A DNA stretch of 64,000 nt from Bacteroides sp. (GTDB taxonomy: Bacteria; Bacteroidota; Bacteroidia; Bacteroidales; Muribaculaceae), in contig JAMPBJ010000003.1 in assembly GCA_023666835.1 (NCBI GenBank), positions 83,613 to 147,612 of the forward strand, in the 5' to 3' direction. Positions 8,294 through 17,210 of the stretch are shown here, piece by piece. A program made the translations under genes and the position numbers. The stretch's first letter is position 1; the number at the start of each line of letters is the position of its first letter. The notes beneath the pieces were generated by a model. That model saw only the letters and a list, made by a program, of their open reading frames with translations. It was not told the origin of the DNA and did not search any database.

Positions 8294-9397
8294 TTAAGCT
8301 TTTTCGTCGAGCATCGAAAGGGCAAAGGAGTATGCGCCGATGGAGATGGCCTTGCTTGCTCCAAGTTTTGAGATAGCTACACCGGTTGCCTTAAGCGGAT
8401 CGTAGATCACAGAGCGATCCGAGCCATAGACTTTAAGCGGACGGCTTGCACCATGAGCAAATTTGACAAATTCTTCCTCGTCGTCGAGATCGAATGCTTT
8501 GGCCGGCATGCGGGGCACTTCTTCTCCCTTGATCGAGTGGAGTGCACCGCGCAATTGCTCCATCAGAGCAGGCATAAAATATTTCTTGGCACCGGTCAAA
8601 CCACCGCCGATCACTACAAGTGAGTCGGTCAGAGTGACAGCCGTGGCAATGGCATCGCCTGCCACTTCACCAAATTCGCGGAAAGCGGCGATGGCGGCTT
8701 CGCGGTTGCCGGGGCGGGTGCCTTCAGCTATTTCGCATATGTCTTTGGGCTCGTAGGTGTGGTTGATTTCACCGGACTTTTCTCCATATACGCGTTTGAT
8801 GGCTCTGATGGCCACGCCTTCTTCCACGTAGAGTTCCGGATGGTTTTTGTGGCGCAGGCAGAAAGTTTCGACACATGAGTTGTTGCCGCGGTTGAGATGA
8901 TTGTCAATCACCATGCCGATGCCGAATCCGGTGCCGAATGTATAGCCCAACAGGTTGGTGTAAGTTTTGGTGCTACCCAGCTCGGCCAGACGTGCATTTA
9001 TTTCGGGGAGGATGCCGCCGAGAGCTTCGCCGTAGGCAAAAAGGTCGCCGTCGTTGTTGATGTAGACGGGGATGCCGAATTTTTCTTCAAGAAACGGACC
9101 CAGTGCCACACCGTTGCGAAACGACGGGAAGTTGGGCAGATAGCCGCCGATGATGCCGTGGGGGTAGTCGGCCGGGCCGGGGAAGGCGAAGCTGATGGCC
9201 ACCGGTTTCTGGTCGAGTTTTGAGATCACCTGCTCGAATCCGCTTACCATCGTGGAAAGACACAGGTCGAGGTCGTGTGCATTTGAAGGCATTGTGATCG
9301 GGTCAACAATGAATTCATTGGACTGCATGGCGCCAAACACGAAGTTTGTGCCGCCGGCATCGAGAGTGATGACGATGCGTTTGTCAAATTTGTACAT
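8294..9397 (-). CDS. ROK-family sugar kinase
   Basis: 367 residues. The N-terminal phosphate-binding motif DAGGTNFVFGA and the second ATPase segment VIGGGLTGAKKYF mark the ROK (repressor, ORF, kinase) family. There is no N-terminal DNA-binding helix-turn-helix, so this is a kinase rather than a repressor. The usual ROK zinc-binding cysteine cluster is not obvious; a weak region with two cysteines is seen in NSCVETFCLRHKNH. Likely substrates are glucose, mannose, fructose or N-acetylated hexosamines. Its position next to the recycling pair suggests an amino-sugar, but that is inference only. Confidence 0.82.
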   Translation of the reverse strand: MYKFDKRIVITLDAGGTNFVFGAMQSNEFIVDPITMPSNAHDLDLCLSTMVSGFEQVISKLDQKPVAISFAFPGPADYPHGIIGGYLPNFPSFRNGVALGPFLEEKFGIPVYINNDGDLFAYGEALGGILPEINARLAELGSTKTYTNLLGYTFGTGFGIGMVIDNHLNRGNNSCVETFCLRHKNHPELYVEEGVAIRAIKRVYGEKSGEINHTYEPKDICEIAEGTRPGNREAAIAAFREFGEVAGDAIATAVTLTDSLVVIGGGLTGAKKYFMPALMEQLRGALHSIKGEEVPRMPAKAFDLDDEEEFVKFAHGASRPLKVYGSDRSVIYDPLKATGVAISKLGASKAISIGAYSFALSMLDEKA

Positions 9398-9439
9398 AGA
9401 CGTATGTATTGTTAGATTTAAGAATCGAATTATTGGTTA

Positions 9440-9447
9440 CAAATATA
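9440..9447 (-). promoter_or_regulatory. -7 box TATATTTG for the ROK kinase
   Basis: Minus-strand TATATTTG 43 nt upstream of the ROK start, matching TAnnTTTG. Confidence 0.55.
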
Positions 9448-9497
9448 TATATAAATCGCGACAGGAACAAATCGGTAGTTGATAGAGTTGCCGACCG

Positions 9498-10088
9498 TTA
9501 TTTCACGCGCCCGGGATTCTTGGCTATGAAGTCTTTCCATGACCCATAGGCTTTGGCAGCTACCGGCCGTTGAGACTCATAGAAGTGGCATAGGGCGGCC
9601 GCCAGAGCATCGGTGGCATCAAGTTGTGGCAGGAGCGATTCGCGGGGAATGGTGAATATGCGTCGAAGCATTTCCTGGACTTGCTCTTTCGAAGCTGCGC
9701 CATTGCCGGTAATGGCCATTTTGATCTTTCGCGGTTCGTACTCAGTGATGGGAATGTCGCGGCTGAGAGCTGCTGCCATAGCCACGCCTTGCGCACGGCC
9801 GAGTTTGAGCATAGACTGAACGTTTTTGCCGAAGAAGGGAGCTTCGATGGCCATCTCGTCGGGCAGATATTGCTCTACCAGCTGGGCCACACGGCTGTAG
9901 ATGCGGCTCAGGCGCAGATAGTGGCTTTCGAAGCGGCTGAGTTGGATCACGCCCATCGCTATCATCGTGGGCTTTTTACCCGTGATGCCGAGTATGCCGT
10001 AGCCCATCACGTTCGTGCCGGGGTCGATACCGATTATGATGCGCTCAAACTGGCGCAGGGATTCGCGTGCGGGCTGTTCGTCGGTCAT
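9498..10088 (-). CDS. ruvC: Holliday junction resolvase RuvC
   Basis: 196 residues. RuvC is the dimeric endonuclease that resolves four-way junctions made by RuvAB. The acidic active-site positions are visible: [12 protein letters not shown] near residue 20, [11 protein letters not shown] near 80, and the C-terminal [12 protein letters not shown]. The first 13 residues are a short extension before the conserved IIIGIDPG. The ATG overlaps the stop of the upstream DUF4286 gene by 4 nt (translational coupling type overlap). ruvA and ruvB are not in the window. Confidence 0.95.
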   Translation of the reverse strand: MTDEQPARESLRQFERIIIGIDPGTNVMGYGILGITGKKPTMIAMGVIQLSRFESHYLRLSRIYSRVAQLVEQYLPDEMAIEAPFFGKNVQSMLKLGRAQGVAMAAALSRDIPITEYEPRKIKMAITGNGAASKEQVQEMLRRIFTIPRESLLPQLDATDALAAALCHFYESQRPVAAKAYGSWKDFIAKNPGRVK

Positions 10089-10399
10089 AATATTTCCATA
10101 AAAGTAGAGAACGTCAACAGCGATTCAGCTCCGTGCGTGGCGCGAAACCGGGCAGCAAGAGCCGATGCTGTTTCGTCGGCCCATTTGCGTGCGCTCTCCA
10201 GTGAGTCGGAGCGGAGGTGGAGCGCGAAACTGCACGAGCCGTCATCGGGCATACCTTCTGGAGGAATAATGCTGCAAAGCATATGGTCGGTCATAAAACC
10301 GGTCTGAAGAGCCTGCGGTATAAAATCGGTCGACACCCATACCTTGAATGGTTCAACGGCATGGTTGTCGACGATAAATGTGGTGTTGAAAAGTATCAT
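10085..10399 (-). CDS. DUF4286 family protein
   Basis: 104-residue protein of the Bacteroidota family DUF4286, recognised from the opening [11 protein letters not shown] and the small ferredoxin-like alpha/beta pattern. Function is unknown. It precedes ruvC with a 4-nt overlap, a pairing that is common in Bacteroidales and suggests co-expression. No signal peptide or membrane helix is present. Confidence 0.8.
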   Translation of the reverse strand: MILFNTTFIVDNHAVEPFKVWVSTDFIPQALQTGFMTDHMLCSIIPPEGMPDDGSCSFALHLRSDSLESARKWADETASALAARFRATHGAESLLTFSTFMEIL

Positions 10400-10404
10400 G
10401 GGGT

Positions 10405-11007
10405 CTACTTTACGTTGGGCACGGGGCCATATTCATTTTCGTATGGATCGGACTCTTTGCAGAACCATACGAGAAGGATGATGGCACCAACAAGAGGTAT
10501 TAGGCCAATGAAAACCCATGCTCCGGATTTTCCGATGTCATGAAGACGACGCCAAACAAGCCCAAGTGATGGAAGAAGTATGGCAAGTCCCCATATTAAG
10601 TATACTATTCCTGCTATCATTGTCACTTCATAGCTGGCTATTGAAATACAATTCAAACATATGTTGACGATGAAGCAAAACAATTGGAACCACCAGTATT
10701 CCGATCTTGATGCGCGGCCGGTGAAGCAGCAATATTTTTCAAAGGCCATTTTGATTGCGTCGCCGAAACCTACTTGATACTGAACTCCGTAGGAAGGTTG
10801 CTGAGCTGTATATGCAGGTGCTTGCTGATAGGCGGGAGCTTGCTGAAACAGGTATTGCTGAAGCTCGGGTACTTGTCCTGCAGGTGTCCATTGAGGCATT
10901 GACTCGTTCCACACGAGCGTCGATGGAGTCACATTGTTGGCAGCGAGTTGCTGGATGGTGTAGGGGCCTTGATGCTGCCCGTTGACTGCTACATAATAGG
11001 TTGCCAT
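10405..11007 (-). CDS. GYF_2 plus DUF805 inner-membrane protein
   Basis: 200 residues from the ATG at 11007. Residues ~1-55 form a GYF_2-type domain (YYVAVNGQHQGPYTIQQL, then VWNESMPQWTPAGQV). A Gln/Ala/Pro-rich linker (about 55-80) with repeated QAPAYQQ-like units follows, then a DUF805 domain with the FTGRASRSEYWW motif and three to four membrane helices, ending in FCKESDPYENEYG. DUF805 proteins are small inner-membrane proteins of unknown function and GYF_2 is thought to mediate protein contacts. A longer start at 11118 would add 37 residues without similarity, so it was not used. Confidence 0.82.
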   Translation of the reverse strand: MATYYVAVNGQHQGPYTIQQLAANNVTPSTLVWNESMPQWTPAGQVPELQQYLFQQAPAYQQAPAYTAQQPSYGVQYQVGFGDAIKMAFEKYCCFTGRASRSEYWWFQLFCFIVNICLNCISIASYEVTMIAGIVYLIWGLAILLPSLGLVWRRLHDIGKSGAWVFIGLIPLVGAIILLVWFCKESDPYENEYGPVPNVK

Positions 11008-11033
11008 AGCTGAAATTTTTATAAGGTGGAAAG

Positions 11034-11777
11034 TTAGTTGTTTATTTTTCTGATCAAGTGGCGAAGGGCGAAGCGAATATGCCGCAGCATGGTTGGGATG
11101 CGTCCGTAGTATCGACACATGATGTTGTAGCGTTCGCGCAGCGATGCCTTGTGGTTGGCGGTGGTAACGCCCTCGTTAAGGTAGTCGATGAGAACCTCAC
11201 CGACGTAGTAGTTGGATGATGAGCGTTGCATGCACCGGATGCACCAGTCGAAGTCGGCCGAAAAGCGATATGTGGTGTCATACATTCCCACGATGTCGCG
11301 TTTGGCAACGAACGCCTGATGACACACCAGCATGCCGTTGGCAAAACTTTTCCATGTCAGCCGGCTCGGTGCGGTAAGATGGCGTGGTGCCACGAATTTT
11401 CCGTCGGCGTCCACCAGATTGGTCTGACCATATACAACATCGGGTGATCCGTTGTCCTCAATTGCTTTGGCTATTTGGGCAAGCGTGTCGGAGGAGTGGA
11501 ACCGGTCGCCGGCGTTGAGAAATATCAGATATTGGCCGTCGGATTTGGCTATGCCCTTGTTCATGGCGTCGTAAAGGCCACGGTCCGGTTCGGATATGAT
11601 CACGGCATCGTCGGTGGCCAGTTGGCGTGCAATTTCCACGGTGGCATCGGTCGAAGCTCCGTCGATGATATAGTGTCTGAAATCCTTGCATGTCTGCGAA
11701 CTGACACTGCGCATCGTTGCAGCAAGTGTGTCGGCTGCATTATATGTGATCGTGATTATGGAAAACAGTCGTGGCAT
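11034..11777 (-). CDS. Family 2 glycosyltransferase
   Basis: 247 residues starting at the ATG at 11777 (MPRLFSIITITYN). The GT-A fold signatures are present: the nucleotide-sugar segment FSIITITYNAADTL, ISEPDRGLYDAMNKG, FLNAGDRF (DxD-like site) and a C-terminal acceptor region with FSADFDWCIRC. Similar to WcaA/WbbD-type transferases of cell-surface polysaccharide synthesis. It is a lone transferase here with no surrounding polysaccharide locus. An upstream in-frame start near 11828 lies within the tRNA-Glu terminator and is rejected. The next gene begins 26 nt downstream, probably on the same transcript. Confidence 0.85.
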   Translation of the reverse strand: MPRLFSIITITYNAADTLAATMRSVSSQTCKDFRHYIIDGASTDATVEIARQLATDDAVIISEPDRGLYDAMNKGIAKSDGQYLIFLNAGDRFHSSDTLAQIAKAIEDNGSPDVVYGQTNLVDADGKFVAPRHLTAPSRLTWKSFANGMLVCHQAFVAKRDIVGMYDTTYRFSADFDWCIRCMQRSSSNYYVGEVLIDYLNEGVTTANHKASLRERYNIMCRYYGRIPTMLRHIRFALRHLIRKINN

Positions 11778-11805
11778 ACAATCACAAAGATAATAAAGAT
11801 ATTGT

Positions 11806-11846
11806 AAAAAAAGCAGAGACTGCATCAAAAAATATGATGCAGTCTC
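11806..11846 (-). terminator. Intrinsic terminator of tRNA-Glu
   Basis: On the minus strand an 11-bp perfect stem (11836-11846 with 11816-11826) encloses a 9-nt AT loop, and a run of seven T follows at 11812-11806. It lies directly 3' of the tRNA. Confidence 0.8.
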
Positions 11847-11857
11847 ATGGGTTTGTG

Positions 11858-11930
11858 TAGCGAATCTGGGAATCGAACCCAGGTCTCCACCGTGAGAGGG
11901 TGGCGTGCTAGGCCACTACACTAAATCGCC
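11858..11930 (-). tRNA. tRNA-Glu (anticodon CTC)
   Basis: Cloverleaf on the minus strand: anticodon stem CCACC/GGTGG around loop CTCTCAC gives anticodon CTC, and the T-arm carries GGTTCGATTCC. The acceptor stem is imperfect, with a G1-U72 wobble and a U-U mismatch at 6-67, and no CCA is encoded. The CTC isoacceptor is normally the minor glutamate tRNA beside TTC. Its promoter and terminator are both visible, so it appears to be expressed on its own. Confidence 0.88.
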
Positions 11931-11942
11931 TTGTTTGCGATG

Positions 11943-11974
11943 CAAAGTTAAAAGTTTTATTTCAAAAATGCAAA
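11943..11974 (-). promoter_or_regulatory. tRNA-Glu promoter (-33 TTTG / -7 TAACTTTG)
   Basis: Minus-strand TTTG (11971-11974) and TAACTTTG (11943-11950) are separated by 20 nt, the spacing seen for Bacteroidota sigma-ABfr promoters, 12 nt upstream of the tRNA. Confidence 0.7.
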
Positions 11975-12026
11975 CGAAAGTGCAAAAACAAATATCCAAA
12001 CCTGCGAACTTCGCTTCTAATGAGCT

Positions 12027-12686
12027 TTATTCCAGAGTGATGTCAGCGAAGAATTCGGGGCGATGGAAGTCGGGCTCGGGAGTATTGATGGGTGCCCAGC
12101 TGAGGAAGTGAGGCGCGGCGGTGAGGTCGGCGCATTTGTAGAAGTTGCCTTTCATGTTCACGGGCTTGCCTTCGTATTTCACGTTCATGACTTCGAATGG
12201 TATGGCCACAAGTAGGTTCCACATGAACATGCCCTGCATTTCTTCAAACGGGCGGGTGCCTACCGAGGGATAGCGACGCACTTTGTCGAGCTGCGCGTCG
12301 GAAAGGGGAGTGCCGTTGTGGCGGTCCTGGCGGCATGCGGCATGTATAGTGCCTATGCAGTTGAATTCAAAGTTATAGTAGGGAAGTTGTCCGTCGGGGC
12401 ATACGAAGAATTCCACGCATGAATCCTGATGGACTGATGAGTTGTTTGTGTGGTTGACGGCGCGGAGATAGTTGCATCTGACGGCATAGTCGATGTAGAG
12501 CGTAGTGCCGGAATGGGCGATGGAAATGGCCGTTAAAGGTTTGTAGGGGAATTGGTCTTTCCAGTTGAGGCATTCGATGGTGCGACGTGCTCCGAGTTCA
12601 TCGAGCGTGGCAATGATTTGCTCGGGAGTCTGTTGGTCAAGCTGGGGAATGAAGGGTACGGAAAGAGAAAGTTTGCTGTTATCCAT
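12027..12686 (-). CDS. Carbohydrate-binding family 9-like protein
   Basis: 219 residues from the ATG at 12686. The pattern, with LYIDYAVRCNYLRAV, VHQDSCVEFFV, YYNFEFNCIGTIHAACR and the C-terminal WAPINTPEPDFHRPEFFADI, matches the CBM9-like (DOMON-related) proteins common in Bacteroidales. These have a single beta-sandwich domain and no clear signal peptide. Ligand is unknown; the family is related to xylan/sugar-binding CBM9 modules and to periplasmic heme/sugar DOMON domains. The first 8 nt overlap the LysE gene that precedes it, so the two are likely co-transcribed. Confidence 0.75.
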   Translation of the reverse strand: MDNSKLSLSVPFIPQLDQQTPEQIIATLDELGARRTIECLNWKDQFPYKPLTAISIAHSGTTLYIDYAVRCNYLRAVNHTNNSSVHQDSCVEFFVCPDGQLPYYNFEFNCIGTIHAACRQDRHNGTPLSDAQLDKVRRYPSVGTRPFEEMQGMFMWNLLVAIPFEVMNVKYEGKPVNMKGNFYKCADLTAAPHFLSWAPINTPEPDFHRPEFFADITLE

Positions 12687-13329
12687 GATTGATGAGATTA
12701 TAGATGCCGTGGATGAATCCGACAAGTGCCAACACAAGAAGTATTGATGCAATTATGCGGTTGATCAACCACATCGAACGAACATTGAAGTGTGAACGAA
12801 TTTTGTTGACAAAATAGGTGATCATGAACCACCAGCACAGGGCGCCGGCAGCTATGGCGGCATAACCGAAGAAGTAATGCACGATCTGATAGCTCGTGTC
12901 CATGAAGTTGAAGCGTGCAAACAGACCGATTATGAAGAAGAGGATCAGAGGGTTGGAAAATGTGAAGAGAAATCCGGTGCCGAAGTCGCGCCAGTAGGTG
13001 TTGCTTGACGTCGAAGTTTTCTGCAGCGCACGCGACGGATTGGCTTTAAACAGATATATGCCGTAGACTATCAGCAGCACTGAACCGCACACCTGAAGAA
13101 TTTCCTGATTCGCGGTGATGAAATCGGTGACGAAAGATAGGCCAAGGCCTGTCAGCAGACAGTATACTATATCTGAGAGTGCTGCGCCGATACCGGTATA
13201 GAGTGCGGCCGAGCGACCCTTGTTGAGCGTTCGTTGGATCACGAGCATACCTATAGGCCCCATCGGTGCCGATATGAACATGCCTATGAAGAAGCCTGCA
13301 AAAATTATATATAGGATATTCTCAATCAC
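12679..13329 (-). CDS. LysE/RhtB-family amino-acid exporter
   Basis: About 216 residues with six hydrophobic helices. The N-terminus has GFFIGMFISAPMGPIGMLVIQRTL, split here by the conserved APMGPIG segment of LysE/RhtB translocators, and the GIGAALSDIVYC segment follows. These proteins export amino acids or related small molecules. Start choice is difficult. A TTG at 13338 sits inside a -7 box (13336-13343) and cannot be transcribed from it, while the GTG at 13329 would give an almost leaderless message. The GTG is used here. An internal ATG (residue 17) would remove part of the first helix. Confidence 0.8.
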   Translation of the reverse strand: MIENILYIIFAGFFIGMFISAPMGPIGMLVIQRTLNKGRSAALYTGIGAALSDIVYCLLTGLGLSFVTDFITANQEILQVCGSVLLIVYGIYLFKANPSRALQKTSTSSNTYWRDFGTGFLFTFSNPLILFFIIGLFARFNFMDTSYQIVHYFFGYAAIAAGALCWWFMITYFVNKIRSHFNVRSMWLINRIIASILLVLALVGFIHGIYNLINHG

Positions 13330-13335
13330 AATATG

Positions 13336-13343
13336 CAAAGATA
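13336..13343 (-). promoter_or_regulatory. -7 box TATCTTTG directly at the LysE gene start
   Basis: Minus-strand TATCTTTG ends only 6 nt before the GTG used as start. If it is active, the transcript would begin at or near the start codon. Confidence 0.55.
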
Positions 13344-13395
13344 GTAATTGCCATAATCAGATGCAAATTTTATTTGTGAACGCATCATGAACGCC

Positions 13396-14862
13396 TCATA
13401 GGAATGAGGGATGATATCGTCGCGCGGCATCAATTCGGAGGAGAATGAACAGCAGTATGGTGAAACTCCATAGCGACGATCCGCCATAGCTGAAGAAGGG
13501 CAGGGGGATGCCAATGACAGGACATAGGCCAATGACCATGCCGGTGTTGATGGCCAGATGGAATATGAGGTAGGAGGCCACGCAATAGCCGTAGACTCTG
13601 CCGAAAGTGGATGGCTGTCGTTCGGCTATGTGTATGACGCGGAATATCAGTACAAGGAATGCGAGAAGCACGAGCGATGCACCAACAAATCCCTGCTCTT
13701 CGCCTATGGTGCAGAAAATGAAGTCGGTGTGTTGCTCCGGCACATATTTCAGTTTGGTTTGGGTGCCATTAAGGTGTCCCTTGCCGGCGAATCCTCCCGA
13801 GCCGATAGCGATTTTGGCCTGGTTGACGTTGTAGCCGGCGCCAAGTGGATCGTCCTCGATGCCGAGCGTGACGCGGATGCGCTTTTGCTGGTGTGGCTGG
13901 AGCACATTGTTGAAAGCATAGTTGACTGAGAATAGGAATGCAATCGAAACCACGGCGGCTCCGGTGGTGATCAGAAGTTTGCGGGCTTTGACCCTGAGTG
14001 CCATCAGCACGCAGTAGAGGGCTGCAATGAGTATGGTGCCCAGGAAATATACCATGCCCGGCACATGGATACCGCAAAGCACCAGAATCCAGCACAGGAG
14101 GCCGGTGCCGGCAAACCATAGCAGTACGTTGCGTCCCATGTCGAACTTCTTGCAGTAGAATATGAGCATGCACACCATCACAAGCATGATGAGCATAAAC
14201 ACCATGGCCTCGCCCATAGGTATGCCCATAAAAAGCGTATCGGTGAATTTCACTGCCAGCACAAAGAACACCACCGCGCAGAACGCGGCAAGCAGGATCA
14301 GGCCGCTCATGCCTTCGCGGTAGAGCACAAAGAAGAGTGCGAGATAGGCCAATGCGGACCCGGTTTCGCGCTGAGCAAGGATGAGGAGAATGGGCACGAA
14401 TATGATGGCAAGTGCCTTGAAGTAGCTTTGCCGCGTGGATAGTTTGAATCCGTAGCCGCTGAAGAGTTTGGCCAGAGCCAGAGCGGTAGCGAATTTTCCG
14501 AACTCAGCCGGCTGGAATCGTATGGGACCAAACACGAGCCATGAGCGCGACCCCTTGATGTCGGGGGCCACGAATATGGTGACGAGCATTATCAGCAGTA
14601 TTAGCCCGTAGGTGGGGTAAGCGTATGTCTCATAAACTCTTGCATCAAACAGCAGGAGCACTACGGCGAGCGCCATAGCAAGTCCGATCCAACGTATCTG
14701 CTTGCCCGAAAATTCGTTCGTGTCGAATATGCTGGCGTTGTCAAAATCGTAGCTCGCGGCATAGATGCTGTAGACGCCGGCCATGATCATGATCAGATAG
14801 AGGATGACCGTCAGCCAATCGATATGGCGCAATATGGATTGATCAGTGTTTCTTGACGCCAC
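13396..14862 (-). CDS. rodA: Rod-shape SEDS peptidoglycan polymerase RodA
   Basis: 488 residues with about ten to twelve membrane helices of the SEDS (FtsW/RodA/SpoVE) family. RodA polymerises lipid II glycans in the elongasome. Visible features are DIKGSRSWLVFGPIRFQPAEFGK (split: KGSRSWL and FQPAEFGK), AQRETGSALAYLALF, and the C-terminal IGIPLPFFSYGGSSL. It is somewhat longer than E. coli RodA (370 aa), with an extended central periplasmic or transmembrane section, as is usual in Bacteroidota. The start overlaps the mrdA stop by 20 nt, so the SEDS polymerase and its cognate transpeptidase are translationally coupled. Confidence 0.94.
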   Translation of the reverse strand: MASRNTDQSILRHIDWLTVILYLIMIMAGVYSIYAASYDFDNASIFDTNEFSGKQIRWIGLAMALAVVLLLFDARVYETYAYPTYGLILLIMLVTIFVAPDIKGSRSWLVFGPIRFQPAEFGKFATALALAKLFSGYGFKLSTRQSYFKALAIIFVPILLILAQRETGSALAYLALFFVLYREGMSGLILLAAFCAVVFFVLAVKFTDTLFMGIPMGEAMVFMLIMLVMVCMLIFYCKKFDMGRNVLLWFAGTGLLCWILVLCGIHVPGMVYFLGTILIAALYCVLMALRVKARKLLITTGAAVVSIAFLFSVNYAFNNVLQPHQQKRIRVTLGIEDDPLGAGYNVNQAKIAIGSGGFAGKGHLNGTQTKLKYVPEQHTDFIFCTIGEEQGFVGASLVLLAFLVLIFRVIHIAERQPSTFGRVYGYCVASYLIFHLAINTGMVIGLCPVIGIPLPFFSYGGSSLWSFTILLFILLRIDAARRYHPSFL

Positions 14863-16705
14863 TGCCTGATATGGTGTTAGAGTTCAACATTCGTTCTTCG
14901 ATATATTTGCGGTTTTCAGCGATCTCGCCTTTGAGATATTTCTCTATCAGCAGACTGCCGATGGGCACGCCGAAAGTTGCGCCGAAGCCGGCGTTTTCGA
15001 CATAAACGCACACGGCGATCTTGGGGTTATGGTAAGGGGCGAATCCCAAGAATACCGAGTGGTCGCGTCCGTGAGGGTTCTGCGCCGTACCGGTTTTTCC
15101 ACATACTTCGATGTCGGGAAGGTTGGCCAGTTTACATGTGCCGCCGGTCACGGCCATTCGCATGCCATCGGCCACCGATTCGAAGTGCCGGCGTTCGATC
15201 GACGGAGTATGATGGTCGGTATATTGCTTGTCGATGACGTTGTCTTCGATGCCTTTCACCACGTGAGGTGTGATATACCATCCGCGGTTGGCTATAGTGG
15301 CTCCGAGGTTGGCTATCTGAAGCGGTGTGGCCATGATTTCGCCCTGGCCTATCGACACTGATATGATGGAATTGGCGCTCCAGTGGTCTTCGCCGTAAGC
15401 TTTGTTGTAGGTTTTGGAGTTGGGGATGAATCCGCGGTTCTCGCCCGGCACGTCGATGCCCAGCTTGTAGCCGTAGCCAAGTTCTACAAGGTAGTTTTTC
15501 CAAACTTCAAATGCTTTGGCCGGGGTGCCGTATTTGCTTCTGCGGTCAATCATTGCTTTAAAGCCCCAGCAGAAGAATGCGTTGCAAGATGTTTGCAGTG
15601 CGGGTTTCAGAGCAATGGGTGAGCCATGGCCATGACATCCAACACGCAGCCCTGCATTGATGTAGCCTCTGCTGCAAGGATACGATGTGCCGAGGGTGAT
15701 GATACCTTCCTGAAGCAGGATGAGTCCCTGGCTGGGCTTGAATGTCGAGCCGGGGGGATATGCTCCCTGGATGGATCGGTCGAGCAGCGGTTTGTAGGGG
15801 TCCTCGCGCAGCATCTTGTAGTTCTTGCCACGGTCGCGCCCAACGAGCAGCCGCGGAGAATAGCTCGGGCTTGTCACGAGGGCAAGCACTTCGCCGGTCG
15901 CCGGCTCGATGGCAACAACGGCTCCGATCTTGTTGCGCATCAGCTCTTCGGCATATTTCTGAAGCTCGATGTCGATGCTCAGGGTGATGCTTTTGCCTGA
16001 CTGTGCCTTCTTGTCCTGGGTGCCGTCTTTGTACTTACCCTGAATTTGGCCGTGGGCATCGCGTATGAGTATCTCCTCGCCTTTTTCGCCGCGTAGATAC
16101 TGCTCGTAGCTTTTTTCCACGCCGAGGTCGCCGGTGTAGTCGCCACGGCTGTAGTAGGGGTCGCGTTCGATGTCGGATTGCGACACCTCGCGAATGTTGC
16201 CGAGCACGTTCGATGCGCAGTCGTAGTTGTATTCGCGCAGGATTCTTTGCTGGATATAGAAGCCCGGGAATTTGTATAGTTTTTCTTGCAGGCGTCCGTA
16301 GTCCTCAGCCGTCAACTGAGTGAGCAGAGTCTGAGGTGAATAGCTCGAGTAGCCGGGATTGAGCCGCTTGTTTTTCATATCCTGAAATCGCTGACGCAGC
16401 TGATCCTTGGTCAGACCCAGTGTGTTGCAGAAGTCGAGTGTGTCGAACGGAACCACGTCGCGGGGTATGATCATGACGTCGTAGGCCGGGCGGTTGAACA
16501 CCACCACGCGTCCTTCGCGGTCGTAGATGATGCCTCGCGATGGATATATCGATTTGTGCATCAGTGCATTCGAGTCGGCATCGTCTTTGTATTTGCTGTC
16601 TACAACCTGAAGATTGAATAGCTTGAAAATGTATATGACGACGATGATGAACACGAATCCACCAATCACATATTTTCGTTTTTCGAGATTATAATCTTTT
16701 CTCAC
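14843..16705 (-). CDS. mrdA: Penicillin-binding protein 2 (elongasome transpeptidase)
   Basis: 620 residues. One N-terminal membrane helix (about 11-30) anchors a pedestal domain followed by the transpeptidase. The active-site motifs are PPGSTFKP (SxxK), QTSCNAFF (SxN) and GKTGTAQNP (KTG). It crosslinks nascent glycan made by RodA during rod elongation. The PBP2 hallmark SRGIIYDREG-like segment appears as SIYPSRGIIYDREGR near residues 50-65. It overlaps mreD by 17 nt upstream and rodA by 20 nt downstream. Confidence 0.95.
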   Translation of the reverse strand: MRKDYNLEKRKYVIGGFVFIIVVIYIFKLFNLQVVDSKYKDDADSNALMHKSIYPSRGIIYDREGRVVVFNRPAYDVMIIPRDVVPFDTLDFCNTLGLTKDQLRQRFQDMKNKRLNPGYSSYSPQTLLTQLTAEDYGRLQEKLYKFPGFYIQQRILREYNYDCASNVLGNIREVSQSDIERDPYYSRGDYTGDLGVEKSYEQYLRGEKGEEILIRDAHGQIQGKYKDGTQDKKAQSGKSITLSIDIELQKYAEELMRNKIGAVVAIEPATGEVLALVTSPSYSPRLLVGRDRGKNYKMLREDPYKPLLDRSIQGAYPPGSTFKPSQGLILLQEGIITLGTSYPCSRGYINAGLRVGCHGHGSPIALKPALQTSCNAFFCWGFKAMIDRRSKYGTPAKAFEVWKNYLVELGYGYKLGIDVPGENRGFIPNSKTYNKAYGEDHWSANSIISVSIGQGEIMATPLQIANLGATIANRGWYITPHVVKGIEDNVIDKQYTDHHTPSIERRHFESVADGMRMAVTGGTCKLANLPDIEVCGKTGTAQNPHGRDHSVFLGFAPYHNPKIAVCVYVENAGFGATFGVPIGSLLIEKYLKGEIAENRKYIEERMLNSNTISGSGVKKH

Positions 16706-17210
16706 TTTTTCTTACGGTTAGGCTGTCGAGGCCGACAATGATGAGAGAGGTCAGTATTGAACTTGTCACGATTCGCAGCAGAGTTGTGCCAATCGAATCG
16801 GTCGAAAATCGCTCAATGAAGAAGAACAATGTGCAATAAATGGTCGACAAGGTCAATACATATTTAAAGAAAGTGAAAGATCCGAAGGATTTGGAGCCGG
16901 GATATGTGTCAGACAACTCGTCGTCGCGGTTGATGTAGAGACGGATGACGGGTCGGCGCAGAGCCATGACAATTGTCGATGTCAAGGCATTCATTCCCAG
17001 TGTGTCGGAAAAAATGTCAATGACCAATCCGATGAGAAACGCTATGGTGAAGAGCCATTCTTTGGGCATCGTGACCGGCAGTTTTGCAAACGTGTAGATA
17101 AACACAAAGATCACGGCATATCCAAACAAGCTGACGTGGTTCAGCACGAGAACCTGAATGACGACCAAAAATATGGTCCAGATGGTGAGCGATATGGCTG
17201 AGCGGTTCAT
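16689..17210 (-). CDS. mreD: Rod shape-determining protein MreD
   Basis: 173 residues, almost entirely hydrophobic with about five membrane helices, as expected for MreD. The opening MNRSAISLTIWTIFLVVIQ and the conserved FLIGLVIDIFSDTLGMNAL segment support the family. It is an inner-membrane partner of MreC and MreB in the elongasome. The start abuts the stop of mreC with no gap, and the gene order mreB-mreC-mreD-mrdA-rodA makes the assignment firm despite low sequence conservation in the family. Confidence 0.9.
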   Translation of the reverse strand: MNRSAISLTIWTIFLVVIQVLVLNHVSLFGYAVIFVFIYTFAKLPVTMPKEWLFTIAFLIGLVIDIFSDTLGMNALTSTIVMALRRPVIRLYINRDDELSDTYPGSKSFGSFTFFKYVLTLSTIYCTLFFFIERFSTDSIGTTLLRIVTSSILTSLIIVGLDSLTVRKSEKRL

